Assembly: GCA_016932415.1 (NCBI GenBank)
Contig: JAFGCX010000029.1
Location: 6,384-70,383, forward strand
Length of the DNA: 64,000 nt
Source: Candidatus Krumholzibacteriota bacterium
Lineage (GTDB): Bacteria > Krumholzibacteriota > Krumholzibacteriia > Krumholzibacteriales > Krumholzibacteriaceae
Reading direction: 5' to 3'
Part shown: piece by piece, positions 34,224-41,600 of the stretch
Position numbering within the stretch: position 1 is the first letter of the stretch
Layout of the letters: every line of letters begins with the position of its first letter
The notes under the pieces: model-generated
The model's input: only the letters and a program-made list of their open reading frames with translations
Database searches by the model: none
Told to the model about the DNA's origin: nothing
Translations under genes and position numbers: made by a program

Positions 34224-34637
34224 ATGGTGACAACTCTTGAACCAGCTGCGGGACCTCCCGTAAACGTGGCCCAGGCTTACAGCCGAATCAATATCGAGAC
34301 GGCGGATCAGCTTTCACTGATAACGCTTCTCTACGATGGATTGATCAGATTTCTCAACCAGGCGAAAATAAAACTGGAAAATGGAGAAAGCGCGCATAAA
34401 GATTGCAGTAGTGCTCGTGACATCGCCCATCATCTGCTCCATTCAACGAAAGATGACGGAAGCGAGATCGCAAAGAATATCAGGTCGTTATGCTTTCATA
34501 TGTACAGGGAGATAATAATGGCCGATATGGAAAGATCTGCCGAAAGAATAGATAATATTCTTCCAGTCGCCCAGAACCTGAGATCGGGTTGGGCGGGATT
34601 GAAGAAGAGGGAAACGGAAAAAGATGCAAACAGCTAA
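34224..34637 (+). CDS. fliS: Flagellin-specific chaperone FliS
   Basis: The 137-residue cytosolic helical protein binds the C-terminal region of flagellin and keeps it unfolded for export. The family signature 'AYSRINIETADQLSLITLLY' with 'DGLIRFLNQAK' is clear, as is 'LCFHMYREIIMADMERSAE'. It lies 19 bp after fliD, and its end overlaps the next gene by 14 bp. Length is normal. Confidence 0.94.
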   Translation: MVTTLEPAAGPPVNVAQAYSRINIETADQLSLITLLYDGLIRFLNQAKIKLENGESAHKDCSSARDIAHHLLHSTKDDGSEIAKNIRSLCFHMYREIIMADMERSAERIDNILPVAQNLRSGWAGLKKRETEKDANS

Positions 34638-34953
34638 CACTAATGATTGCAAGCTGTTAATCGATAAAATAAGAGAGATCACCTCGTCGATAGAAGAGGA
34701 TCTCGCGAAAATGGACCTGAAATTGCTCTCTGAAGTACTGGATGAACGCAGGAAATTGCTGATTGATCTCGGAGGCTCGGGGATCGATGAAAGGATCCTC
34801 TACAAGATCCTTACCGAGATCAGGGAGCGTGATGCTGTCATCCGGGCGAGGTTATCGCTCCAGAAGGCGAGAGTGTCGAAAGAGATCGGAGCGATCAGAA
34901 TGAAAGAAGACGCGACCGAAAGGTACTCGATAATCGCCAGACAAAGCTGTTGA
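34624..34953 (+). CDS. FliT-like flagellar export chaperone (putative)
   Basis: The 109-residue helical protein overlaps fliS by 14 bp and ends where the flgM region begins, the usual place of fliT. It has the charged coiled-coil layout of FliT ('LIDKIREITSSIEEDLAKMD', 'LLSEVLDERRKLLIDL', 'ILTEIRERDAVIRARL'). FliT binds FliD and, in enterobacteria, the master regulator. Sequence similarity is too low to be sure, so the call rests mainly on context and size. Confidence 0.6.
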   Translation: MQTANTNDCKLLIDKIREITSSIEEDLAKMDLKLLSEVLDERRKLLIDLGGSGIDERILYKILTEIRERDAVIRARLSLQKARVSKEIGAIRMKEDATERYSIIARQSC

Positions 34954-34997
34954 CAGAAAACAGGGCTTTTGAATACCCTGAAAAGGGGAGTGTTGGA

Positions 34998-35318
34998 ATG
35001 AAGATCAATAATATCAGGTATAACAAACTCGACGATATGACGGGGAAGAAAGAAGTGGAGAAGAACGCCACAAAGGAATCTCCAGTCATGGAATCGAGCG
35101 AAAAGAAGAGATCGACGATCTCTACGAACGATCTTTCAAAGACCGGCAAGCTGATATCGAAAGCATGGATGAAGCTCGACAGTATCACGGAAGTCCGTGA
35201 AGAGAAGATAGCCGAGATCAAGGCAAAACTCGCCGATGGTTATTACGACAGCGATGAAGTAAAGGAAGAGACTGTCGCCAGGCTTGCCGAGCACCTCAAA
35301 CGGATCACCGACAGATAA
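34998..35318 (+). CDS. flgM: Anti-sigma-28 factor FlgM
   Basis: The 106-residue protein should bind FliA and be exported after hook completion, releasing late promoters. The C-terminal half has the FlgM pattern 'REEKIAEIKAKLADGYYDSD' with 'ETVARLAEHL', and the N-terminal half is polar and disordered, as is typical. The ATG at 34998 has AGGGGAG upstream, and the frame is open to 34950. It is in the unit led by a sigma-28-type promoter, so it would restrain its own transcription. No fliA gene is in the window. Confidence 0.88.
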   Translation: MKINNIRYNKLDDMTGKKEVEKNATKESPVMESSEKKRSTISTNDLSKTGKLISKAWMKLDSITEVREEKIAEIKAKLADGYYDSDEVKEETVARLAEHLKRITDR

Positions 35319-35465
35319 ACTGGTGGTCCGGCCTCCGATAACAATTACCTTATCACCGTAAAACAGTAAATCTTAACACAATATCGGCGCGCCCTTTCGA
35401 CCGGCCGTCCGGGGCTGTCGGCGGGTTCCCCGACGCGGGCGCCGCACTGGCCGTTTTTCTTCCAT

Positions 35466-35530
35466 CCGGGCCAGGCTTTTACCGATGACGGCTCCGGTCC
35501 GATAAATGCCGCGAAAGCCCGGTTTTTTTT
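35466..35530 (+). terminator. Possible terminator of the fliD-flgM unit
   Basis: CCGGGC (35466-35471) can pair with GCCCGG (35517-35522), which is followed at once by eight T. The 45-nt loop is long and has inner structure, so efficiency is uncertain. Confidence 0.35.
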
Positions 35531-35594
35531 GCCTTATTTTTACGCGCCGCGGCGGGACTGAACACTTATCTATATAACGATATATACCTCGTGA

Positions 35595-35629
35595 AGGCGA
35601 TTTTTTCCCTCCCTGGGAAGAAATATCCC
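35595..35629 (+). promoter_or_regulatory. Tandem 15-bp activator site candidates upstream of the flgB unit
   Basis: AGGCGATTTTTTCCC (35595-35609) and GGGAAGAAATATCCC (35615-35629) both fit RGG-N9-CCC and start 20 bp apart, on the same helix face. The nearer one ends 24 bp before the -24 GG at 35653, closer than usual for an enhancer. Confidence 0.5.
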
Positions 35630-35651
35630 TCTTACCAGCCTTATTCTGCCG

Positions 35652-35667
35652 TGGCACATTCGTTGCG
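35652..35667 (+). promoter_or_regulatory. Sigma-54 promoter of the flgB-fliJ unit
   Basis: TGGCACATTCGTTGCG matches the sigma-54 consensus TGGCAC-N5-TTGC exactly, with GG (35653-35654) and GC (35665-35666) 10 bp apart. The predicted start near 35678 gives a 26-nt leader. Confidence 0.8.
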
Positions 35668-35703
35668 CTCCATCTGCGTGTCTGTAACTATGAAAGGCGC
35701 GAA

Positions 35704-36669
35704 TTGAAGATCACGGTCATCATAACACTTTCTCTGCTGCTGCTGCCCAGGGCGTCGCGTTCCGACGCCGCCGTTGAGCCGCTAGCCGCTCTCGTGACAA
35801 AGGCGTCGGAGTACTATTTCAAAAGCAGCAGCGGTGAAGAGAGATCAACCCTCCTGAACGATTTTGACAGGTCGTGTCAGGCGCTCGATTCGCTTATGGG
35901 AATATATATGCCGCTCGACACTGTCAGCGGAACGCCGGGAGACGAGAGGGTCTGCCGGATAGCGCAGTGCTACACTGTGATCGGAATGTACGAAAATGCC
36001 CGGGACTGGTGGAAAGTCCTCCGGAGAAACGACGATGAAGGGATATTCAGGATGGAAAACAACAGGGGACTGCTCCAGACCGGGATAGAACTGGCCGACA
36101 CTTCGCTGATAATACAGCTACTTGCCGAAGTCGAACTCTGGGATTCCGAGACGAAGAAGAATGCCGCCGCCGAGCTCCTCTCGGCGATAGAGCTTCTCTA
36201 TATGCGCGGAACCGATATCAGGTGGCTTCACAGGCGTTTTACGAGAGTGGCGAGGTTTCTCGATCCCCGGCAATCGGAGATACTGAGGATCAGGCTTCTG
36301 ATCCGAAAAGGAGAGTATAACGAGGCTTACGAAGTCTGCTCAACGCTGGTCGAAAGATTTGTGACTACGGACTGGAAAGCTGAAGATGCCAAGTATCTGC
36401 TCGAACTCTTCTTTTCATCTTCCGTCCTGCAAGGCAGATACGAGGACGCAGAGGATATCCTGGAGAAGATAAGGATCTATGGATGCGGCCAGCTTACGGA
36501 GAGGGCCAGAGCCTGGGAACCGTCTATATCGATGCTGAAAAATGACAGGGATAAGGCGCAAGAACAATATTCGCAGATATGTCTCGATGACCCGTCATCT
36601 GCCGGATCGTGTTTCTGGAAAGATTTTTTCGTCCGTTACAAGGAGATTCTATCAGATGATCGAAGATGA
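35704..36669 (+). CDS. Secreted helical-repeat protein of unknown function heading the flgB unit
   Basis: I do not recognise a named family. The 321-residue product has a short signal peptide (ITVIITLSLLLLPRASRSDA) and then helix pairs that look like TPR or similar repeats ('CRIAQCYTVIGMYENARDWW', 'RIRLLIRKGEYNEAYEVCST', 'SVLQGRYEDAEDILEKI'), which suggests a periplasmic scaffold. It starts with TTG in the context GGCGCGAATTGAA, identical to that of fliP. Its end overlaps the next small gene by 14 bp, and it lies directly behind the sigma-54 promoter of the rod/MS-ring operon, so a flagellar role is likely. A periplasmic motor or disk component is one possibility. Confidence 0.75.
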   Translation: MKITVIITLSLLLLPRASRSDAAVEPLAALVTKASEYYFKSSSGEERSTLLNDFDRSCQALDSLMGIYMPLDTVSGTPGDERVCRIAQCYTVIGMYENARDWWKVLRRNDDEGIFRMENNRGLLQTGIELADTSLIIQLLAEVELWDSETKKNAAAELLSAIELLYMRGTDIRWLHRRFTRVARFLDPRQSEILRIRLLIRKGEYNEAYEVCSTLVERFVTTDWKAEDAKYLLELFFSSSVLQGRYEDAEDILEKIRIYGCGQLTERARAWEPSISMLKNDRDKAQEQYSQICLDDPSSAGSCFWKDFFVRYKEILSDDRR

Positions 36670-37069
36670 AAGATTGCTCAGCAGCTATAAGAAGGAAAAA
36701 GAACACTACCTGACGATACTCGATCTGGCCGGAGATCTCAGGGAAGCTCTTAAAGAAGGCCATGACATGCCTGAGATAATCTCCATTCTCAGACGCAAGA
36801 ACAGGATCATGGAAGAGATCGATTCTATCGAGAATGCCATAGAGGACGAGAAAAAGGGATATCTTTCATCGACCAGGAGCTCGGCCGATATGGCCGAGAT
36901 CATCGACGAACTCTCATCGCTCGTCGAGAAGATCCTCTCGGTCGAGAGAGAGAACGAGATCCTTTTCAGCTCCCAGGGGTGCAGGTCGGCGGTCAATTAC
37001 GGCGCGGGAGTATCGGCAGAATACGCCTGCAGAAGGTACAGCGGGATATTATCAGGAGAACAGTCATGA
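36656..37069 (+). CDS. Small coiled-coil protein, possible flagellar chaperone
   Basis: The 137-residue protein is almost wholly charged helix ('SYKKEKEHYLTILDLAGDLR', 'ILRRKNRIMEEIDSIENAIE', 'IIDELSSLVEKILSVERENE'), the pattern seen in FlgN/FliT-type export chaperones, but no diagnostic residue proves this. The ATG at 36656 has AAGGAG upstream. It overlaps the preceding orphan gene by 14 bp and the flgB start by 4 bp (ATGA), so it is tightly coupled to rod genes. A chaperone for rod or hook substrates is a reasonable guess. Confidence 0.65.
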   Translation: MIEDERLLSSYKKEKEHYLTILDLAGDLREALKEGHDMPEIISILRRKNRIMEEIDSIENAIEDEKKGYLSSTRSSADMAEIIDELSSLVEKILSVERENEILFSSQGCRSAVNYGAGVSAEYACRRYSGILSGEQS

Positions 37070-37479
37070 TAAGTAAGAATATTCTTCCAAGGACGGGACT
37101 TGCTGATTTCAGGAGAGCCCTCGACGCCTATTCCGTGAGGCAGAGGGTCATCGCGGAAAATATCGCCAACGTCCAGACGCCCGGATTCAGGGCGAAAAAA
37201 GTACTCTTCGAGGAGAATCTCAACAGCGCCGTATCGCGCAGATTGAAGATGACCCCGGTTCGCGAGCCGGAAGGCTCGATCCCGATCCCGGTGGCGGGGA
37301 GAAGTCAGGTAGAGGTGAGGAATACAGACTCGGGATATTTCAACGGGACGAATGACGTAAATATGGAGAACGAGATGACGGAGATCGCCAAGAATACTCT
37401 GGCGTACAAGATGGTGGCGAAAATGACTAAAAGCACGATCGATATGCTGCGATCGGCTATAGCCGGAAAAACGAGATAG
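37066..37479 (+). CDS. flgB: Flagellar basal-body rod protein FlgB
   Basis: The 137-residue proximal rod subunit contains the rod motif 'QRVIAENIANVQTPGFRAKK' and the C-terminal 'NDVNMENEMTEIAKNTLAYK', both typical of FlgB. The start ATG at 37066 overlaps the stop of the upstream coiled-coil gene. flgC follows after 24 bp. Length is normal. Confidence 0.94.
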   Translation: MISKNILPRTGLADFRRALDAYSVRQRVIAENIANVQTPGFRAKKVLFEENLNSAVSRRLKMTPVREPEGSIPIPVAGRSQVEVRNTDSGYFNGTNDVNMENEMTEIAKNTLAYKMVAKMTKSTIDMLRSAIAGKTR

Positions 37480-37503
37480 TATAAATAGCAGGAGGATTCT
37501 GAA

Positions 37504-37995
37504 ATGATCGGAACAGGAATATTCAGGACTTTGAGCATTAGCTCGGCGGGGTTGTCGGTACAAAGGATGAGGCTCGATGTCATCGCCGAGAACCTGGCCA
37601 ACGTCGAGACGACGAGAACGGAAGAGGGCGGTCCGTACAGGCGCAAAGAGGTCACGATAACGGCTGTGAAGGATAAGCCGGCCGGAGGAAGCCTCGCTGC
37701 TGGAAATTTTAATGATATTTTCGCCCGCAGGATCGGGATCGAAATCGATCAGAGGTCTTCAGCGAATGCGTCGCGCAGGCCCGAGGGTGAGATCACCAGG
37801 GACGAGACGACTCCGCTGACTCTGAAATACGATCCCGGCCATCCCGACGCCGACGAGAAAGGGATCGTATCGATGCCGAACGTCAACGTCATCGATGAAA
37901 TGGTCGACATGATCACGGCGACCAGGGCTTATGAAGCGAACGTGACCGCTATCCAGGCGGCAAAGGATATGTTCAATAACGCTATTGATATATAA
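37504..37995 (+). CDS. flgC: Flagellar basal-body rod protein FlgC
   Basis: The 163-residue proximal rod subunit has 'LDVIAENLANVETTRTEEGG' with 'PYRRKEV' and the C-terminal 'VNVIDEMVDMITATRAYEAN', diagnostic of FlgC. It has a good ribosome site (AGGAG) 9 bp before the ATG and lies between flgB and fliE in the canonical flgBC-fliEFGHIJ order. Confidence 0.95.
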   Translation: MIGTGIFRTLSISSAGLSVQRMRLDVIAENLANVETTRTEEGGPYRRKEVTITAVKDKPAGGSLAAGNFNDIFARRIGIEIDQRSSANASRRPEGEITRDETTPLTLKYDPGHPDADEKGIVSMPNVNVIDEMVDMITATRAYEANVTAIQAAKDMFNNAIDI

Positions 37996-38017
37996 CAGGG
38001 TTTGAAAGGCAGTTGTC

Positions 38018-38305
38018 ATGAAAATCAGACCGGTAGACAATCCCCTGATCCGCAGGACCTATCAACAGGAGGCACCGAGGCAGAGCGGAGGATTTGACAG
38101 GATACTGAAGACCATGGTGAGCGAAACCGACATGCTTCAAACAAGGAGCGCTTCGATGTCGAACGCGGCGATATCCGGGCAGCCTGTCGAAGCTCATAGC
38201 GTAATGATAGCCGGAGAGGAAGCGAGGATCGCTTTCGATCTTATGATCGCCGTAAGGAACAAATTGATCGATGCCTACAGGGAACTCATGCAGATGAGGA
38301 TGTAA
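38018..38305 (+). CDS. fliE: MS ring-rod adapter FliE
   Basis: The 95-residue protein connects the MS ring to the rod. The C-terminal 'EEARIAFDLMIAVRNKLIDA' and 'YRELMQMRM' match the FliE family, and 'DMLQTRSASMSNAAISGQP' fits the variable N-terminal half. It is in canonical position between flgC and fliF. Confidence 0.92.
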   Translation: MKIRPVDNPLIRRTYQQEAPRQSGGFDRILKTMVSETDMLQTRSASMSNAAISGQPVEAHSVMIAGEEARIAFDLMIAVRNKLIDAYRELMQMRM

Positions 38306-38333
38306 CTGGCGCTCCGGCGAGAGATATTGGCAA

Positions 38334-39854
38334 GTGGATGACGACAGGTTCGTCGACAAGAGGGAGAGAAAATTGGCAGGAATGGATGAGACACTGGGAA
38401 GACTGCAGGGAGCCTGGGACAGTTTCGGCTTCAGTCAGAAGATCATCGTTTCGGGCATTGTCCTGGCGGTGGTAGTGAGTCTGATAGTCTTTTCCATCTG
38501 GATAAGAGAGCCGGGGTACTCGGTGCTTTTCACCGAACTCGACCTGACAAGCGCGGGAGAAGTGACGCAGGAACTCGAACAGAGAGGCGTCGAATACAAG
38601 GTCACGCGCGGTGGGACCACGGTCCTCGTCGCGGCCGATAATGTCGCTGAACTTCGAGTAAGCCTTGCCTCTTCCGGGATCATGCCGGCCGATCTTCCAG
38701 GGATGGAGCTCTTCGACGAGCAGGAACTCGGCGTTACCGATTTCGTTCAGAATATTAATCTAAAGAGGGCGCTTGAAGGAGAGCTTTCCAAGACGATAGG
38801 GGGGCTGACCGTTGTCGACAAGGCGAGGGTGCACCTCGTCTTTCCAAAAGAGAGCATATTCAAGGACAAGGGCAGGGAGGCGACAGCCTCGGTGGTTGTA
38901 AGATTGAAGCGGGCCCAGAAACTTAGCAAATCGCAGATCCTCGGGATAACAAATCTCGTCGCGAACAGCGTCGAGGGTCTTCACGCCGGAAAGATCACGA
39001 TCATAGACCAGTCGGGCAATATCCTTTCGAGCTCCGCTGACGACAGCGGAGCGGGGATGATAAATTCCCAGATAGAGGTAAAAAGGACTATAGAGAGCTA
39101 CCTGGCCGGCAAGGCCGAAGAGATGCTCGAAACTGTCCTCGGTTCCGGGAAAGCGGTCGTCAGGGTCAACGCGAAGCTCGATTTCAGGGCGATCGAGACG
39201 ACCCGCGAGGTATTCGATCCGCAGACGGTGGTGAGAAGCGAGAACTCCTCGGAAGAAAGCAACACCGTCGACGGATCGAGGAGTGAGAATTCGACGACGA
39301 ATTACGATATAAACAGGACCGTCGAGACGATCGGCAACAGCGGCGGAGGGATAGACCATCTGACCGTGGCTGTGACGGTGGACGGCCATTACGCAGAGGG
39401 AGAGGGAGGCCAGAGAGGCGAGTATATACCTCTTACCGAGGATGAACTGAACGAACTCGAGGGAATCGTCAAGGGAGCGGTGGGGTTCGACGAAACGAGG
39501 AACGACGTGATCAATATCGTCAACCTGCAGTTTCATTCGGGCGATTACCCGGCGACCTCTTTCGAGACGCCACTGGTTGAATGGCTTCCCGGGCTGGTAG
39601 GCAAGCTCGCGGTCATGGCGATCCTCGTATTCCTGTTTCTTCTCTTCAGAAAGCATGTAGGGCAGCTTTTCACGCAGAGCAATGGGTTCAGCCCGTTCAG
39701 GGCCGGACCGGTGGTACGGGGAGGAGCGGGATCGGGCGCGATGGTCCCTCCGATGTCGAATGAAGCCTCCCTGGAAGAGAGGACGAGAGATATTTCAGGT
39801 AATGATCCCGAGCAGGTCGCCAAGCTGGTTCAGACCTGGATGGCTGAAGACTAA
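38334..39854 (+). CDS. fliF: Flagellar MS-ring protein FliF
   Basis: The 506-residue inner-membrane protein forms the MS ring. Membrane segments lie near residues 36-56 and 420-440. Between them are the YscJ-like domains ('YSVLFTELDLTSAGEVTQEL', 'ELGVTDFVQNINLKRALEGE', 'KARVHLVFPKESIF') and the ring-building domain with a Ser/Asn/Glu-rich linker. The C-terminal 'GNDPEQVAKLVQTWMAED' is the FliG-binding tail. It starts with GTG at 38334 with a modest ribosome site, and an internal ATG at 38382 would also keep the first membrane segment. Confidence 0.95.
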   Translation: MDDDRFVDKRERKLAGMDETLGRLQGAWDSFGFSQKIIVSGIVLAVVVSLIVFSIWIREPGYSVLFTELDLTSAGEVTQELEQRGVEYKVTRGGTTVLVAADNVAELRVSLASSGIMPADLPGMELFDEQELGVTDFVQNINLKRALEGELSKTIGGLTVVDKARVHLVFPKESIFKDKGREATASVVVRLKRAQKLSKSQILGITNLVANSVEGLHAGKITIIDQSGNILSSSADDSGAGMINSQIEVKRTIESYLAGKAEEMLETVLGSGKAVVRVNAKLDFRAIETTREVFDPQTVVRSENSSEESNTVDGSRSENSTTNYDINRTVETIGNSGGGIDHLTVAVTVDGHYAEGEGGQRGEYIPLTEDELNELEGIVKGAVGFDETRNDVINIVNLQFHSGDYPATSFETPLVEWLPGLVGKLAVMAILVFLFLLFRKHVGQLFTQSNGFSPFRAGPVVRGGAGSGAMVPPMSNEASLEERTRDISGNDPEQVAKLVQTWMAED

Positions 39855-39859
39855 ACAGA

Positions 39860-40903
39860 ATGGAACGGATGATGGCGCAGAAAGCAAAAAGAGTTGCCGA
39901 TGATATATCAGGCTTAAGAAAATCGGCGATACTGCTTATCTCTCTCGGCGAAGAGGTATCGAGCAAGATATTCAAGAAACTCTCCGACTATAATATCGAA
40001 GCGCTCAGCGCCGAGATCGCCCAGACGGGGACTGTGACCGCCGAGGAAAAACAGAAGGTTCTCGAGGAGTTCTACGAGATGATGAGCCTGAGGGGGTATA
40101 TCTCCCAGGGAGGGTTGAGCTTTGCCGAGAATGTGCTGAGAAAGGCTCTCGGTGATACAAAGACGGAGAGGATGCTCAACAGGGTGATGGGTTTTGGAGA
40201 GGGGAGTTCGTTCGAGATGCTTCGAAAGGTCGAACCGCTGACCCTGGCGAATTTCCTCAAGAACGAACATGTCCAGACGATAGCCCTTGTCCTTGCCAAC
40301 CTTGATCCCGCCCTGACGGGACCTGTCCTGGCTAAACTCTCTCCCGATATCCAGTCTGACGTGGCATACCGTATCGCTACCATGGATAAACCGAATCCTG
40401 AGATGTTAAAGTCTATAGAAGAAGTACTTGCGAAACATATCTCAAGTGAATTCGAGCAAGTCAGGGGGTCGGTCGGGGGGACGAAGTCTGTCGCTGACGC
40501 TCTCAACGAGATAGATTCGGAGCTGTGGCAGGACATCCTCGAAGGGGTCGAAGATATCGATCCCGATGTCGCCCAGGAAGTAAAGAACAACATGTTCGTC
40601 TTCAAGGACATCGAGCTTCTCGATAACAGGAGCATCCAGGAAGTCCTCAAGGAAGTCGAAAGCAAGGAACTGGCGATAGCCCTGAAAGCGTCAAGCGATG
40701 TTATCAAGGATATGATCTTTTCCAATATGTCGAAGAGGGCTGCCGAGGGGCTCAAGGAAGAGATCGAGTATCTCGGGCCGATGAGGCTGGTCGAGGTCGA
40801 AGCGATGCAGCAGCGTGTCGCCGACGTTGTCAGGAACCTCGAGGGAGAAGGCAGGATAGTAATCGCCGGTAGAGGCGGAACCACTTCAGTGATCGTCGAA
40901 TAA
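39860..40903 (+). CDS. fliG: Flagellar motor switch protein FliG
   Basis: The 347-residue rotor protein transmits torque from the stator. It has the N-terminal FliF-binding domain ('LRKSAILLISLGEEVSSKIF'), the middle EHPQR-equivalent region ('FLKNEHVQTIALVLANLDPA') and the C-terminal charged torque helix region ('MSKRAAEGLKEEIEYLGPMR'). Three closely spaced ATGs (39860, 39869, 39872) could serve as the start. It lies 5 bp after fliF. Confidence 0.96.
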   Translation: MERMMAQKAKRVADDISGLRKSAILLISLGEEVSSKIFKKLSDYNIEALSAEIAQTGTVTAEEKQKVLEEFYEMMSLRGYISQGGLSFAENVLRKALGDTKTERMLNRVMGFGEGSSFEMLRKVEPLTLANFLKNEHVQTIALVLANLDPALTGPVLAKLSPDIQSDVAYRIATMDKPNPEMLKSIEEVLAKHISSEFEQVRGSVGGTKSVADALNEIDSELWQDILEGVEDIDPDVAQEVKNNMFVFKDIELLDNRSIQEVLKEVESKELAIALKASSDVIKDMIFSNMSKRAAEGLKEEIEYLGPMRLVEVEAMQQRVADVVRNLEGEGRIVIAGRGGTTSVIVE

Positions 40904-40922
40904 TCGGCTGAAAAGGGGCAGG

Positions 40923-41600
40923 ATGCCTTTCAAACAGAGCGCCCGGCAGTACAATGCCGGCTTTGGAGATGGTGAATTCGAACTGCTGCCGGGGATGGGT
41001 GACAGGTCGGTTTATGGACTGGCAGATCCGGGGAGGGATGAACGGTGCGCGGGAGAGCATTTGAACAGGTGCGTGGCCGCTTCGTATGTCAAGGGATACC
41101 AGAAGGGTCTTGAAGAGGCGAGGGTGTGGAAAGAGCAGTCGATGCGGGAAGTGAGAGAGCTTGTCGATAATGCCGCCGCCGTGATACATTCTTTCCAGAA
41201 CGTCTACGAGAGAGAGCTGCTCCGGCTCGCCGTCGGGATCGCGGAAAAGGTCATCAGGCGCGAAGTGGCGGCAGAAACCGTCGAAACGCTTGGAAAACAC
41301 ATTAAGTCATGCCTGAAACTAATAGACAGAGAAACAATTATAAAACTTAAATTGAATCATTCAGATATCCGGCTGATATCGGAGCTTTTTGGGATCGATC
41401 AGACTCTCCACTCGATATTCGAAAAGACCATCATCGAGGAGGACCCGGAGATCGAACGCGGAGGATGCATAATTGAGACAGAGGGAGGGACTCTGCGAGC
41501 GACGATCTCAGGACAGATCGAACAGCTATCCGAAGTCCTGCGGAGTGAACATGGAAAATCAGATAGAAGCGAGATGGAACCGGCTTCAACAGGCGCTTGA
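40923..41600 (+). CDS. fliH: Flagellar export ATPase regulator FliH
   Basis: The 225-residue protein is the stator-like partner and inhibitor of the FliI ATPase. Similarity lies in 'SYVKGYQKGLEEARVWKEQS' and the C-terminal 'RLAVGIAEKVIRREVAAETV' with 'CIIETEGGTLRATISGQIEQ', which match the FliH/YscL/V-ATPase E-type domain. The reading frame overlaps the fliI start by 50 bp, suggesting strong translational coupling. Position between fliG and fliI confirms the call. Confidence 0.88.
   Translation: MPFKQSARQYNAGFGDGEFELLPGMGDRSVYGLADPGRDERCAGEHLNRCVAASYVKGYQKGLEEARVWKEQSMREVRELVDNAAAVIHSFQNVYERELLRLAVGIAEKVIRREVAAETVETLGKHIKSCLKLIDRETIIKLKLNHSDIRLISELFGIDQTLHSIFEKTIIEEDPEIERGGCIIETEGGTLRATISGQIEQLSEVLRSEHGKSDRSEMEPASTGA

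Larger units (their letters stand above)
35319..35703 (+). other. 385-bp intergenic region between flgM and the flgB unit
   Basis: No gene is supported here. A GC-rich, hairpin-forming stretch (about 35385-35540) precedes a T-run, then an AT-rich stretch with two 15-mers and the sigma-54 promoter. A 94-codon open frame on the minus strand here is arginine/lysine-rich and looks spurious. Confidence 0.5.

Noticed and set aside
35373-35657. 94-codon minus-strand frame in the flgM-flgB gap
   Set aside because: Low-complexity Arg/Lys/Gly composition and overlap with the sigma-54 promoter and 15-mers indicate non-coding DNA.
38760-39656. 298-codon minus-strand frame inside fliF
   Set aside because: Antisense shadow of fliF with no recognisable motif.
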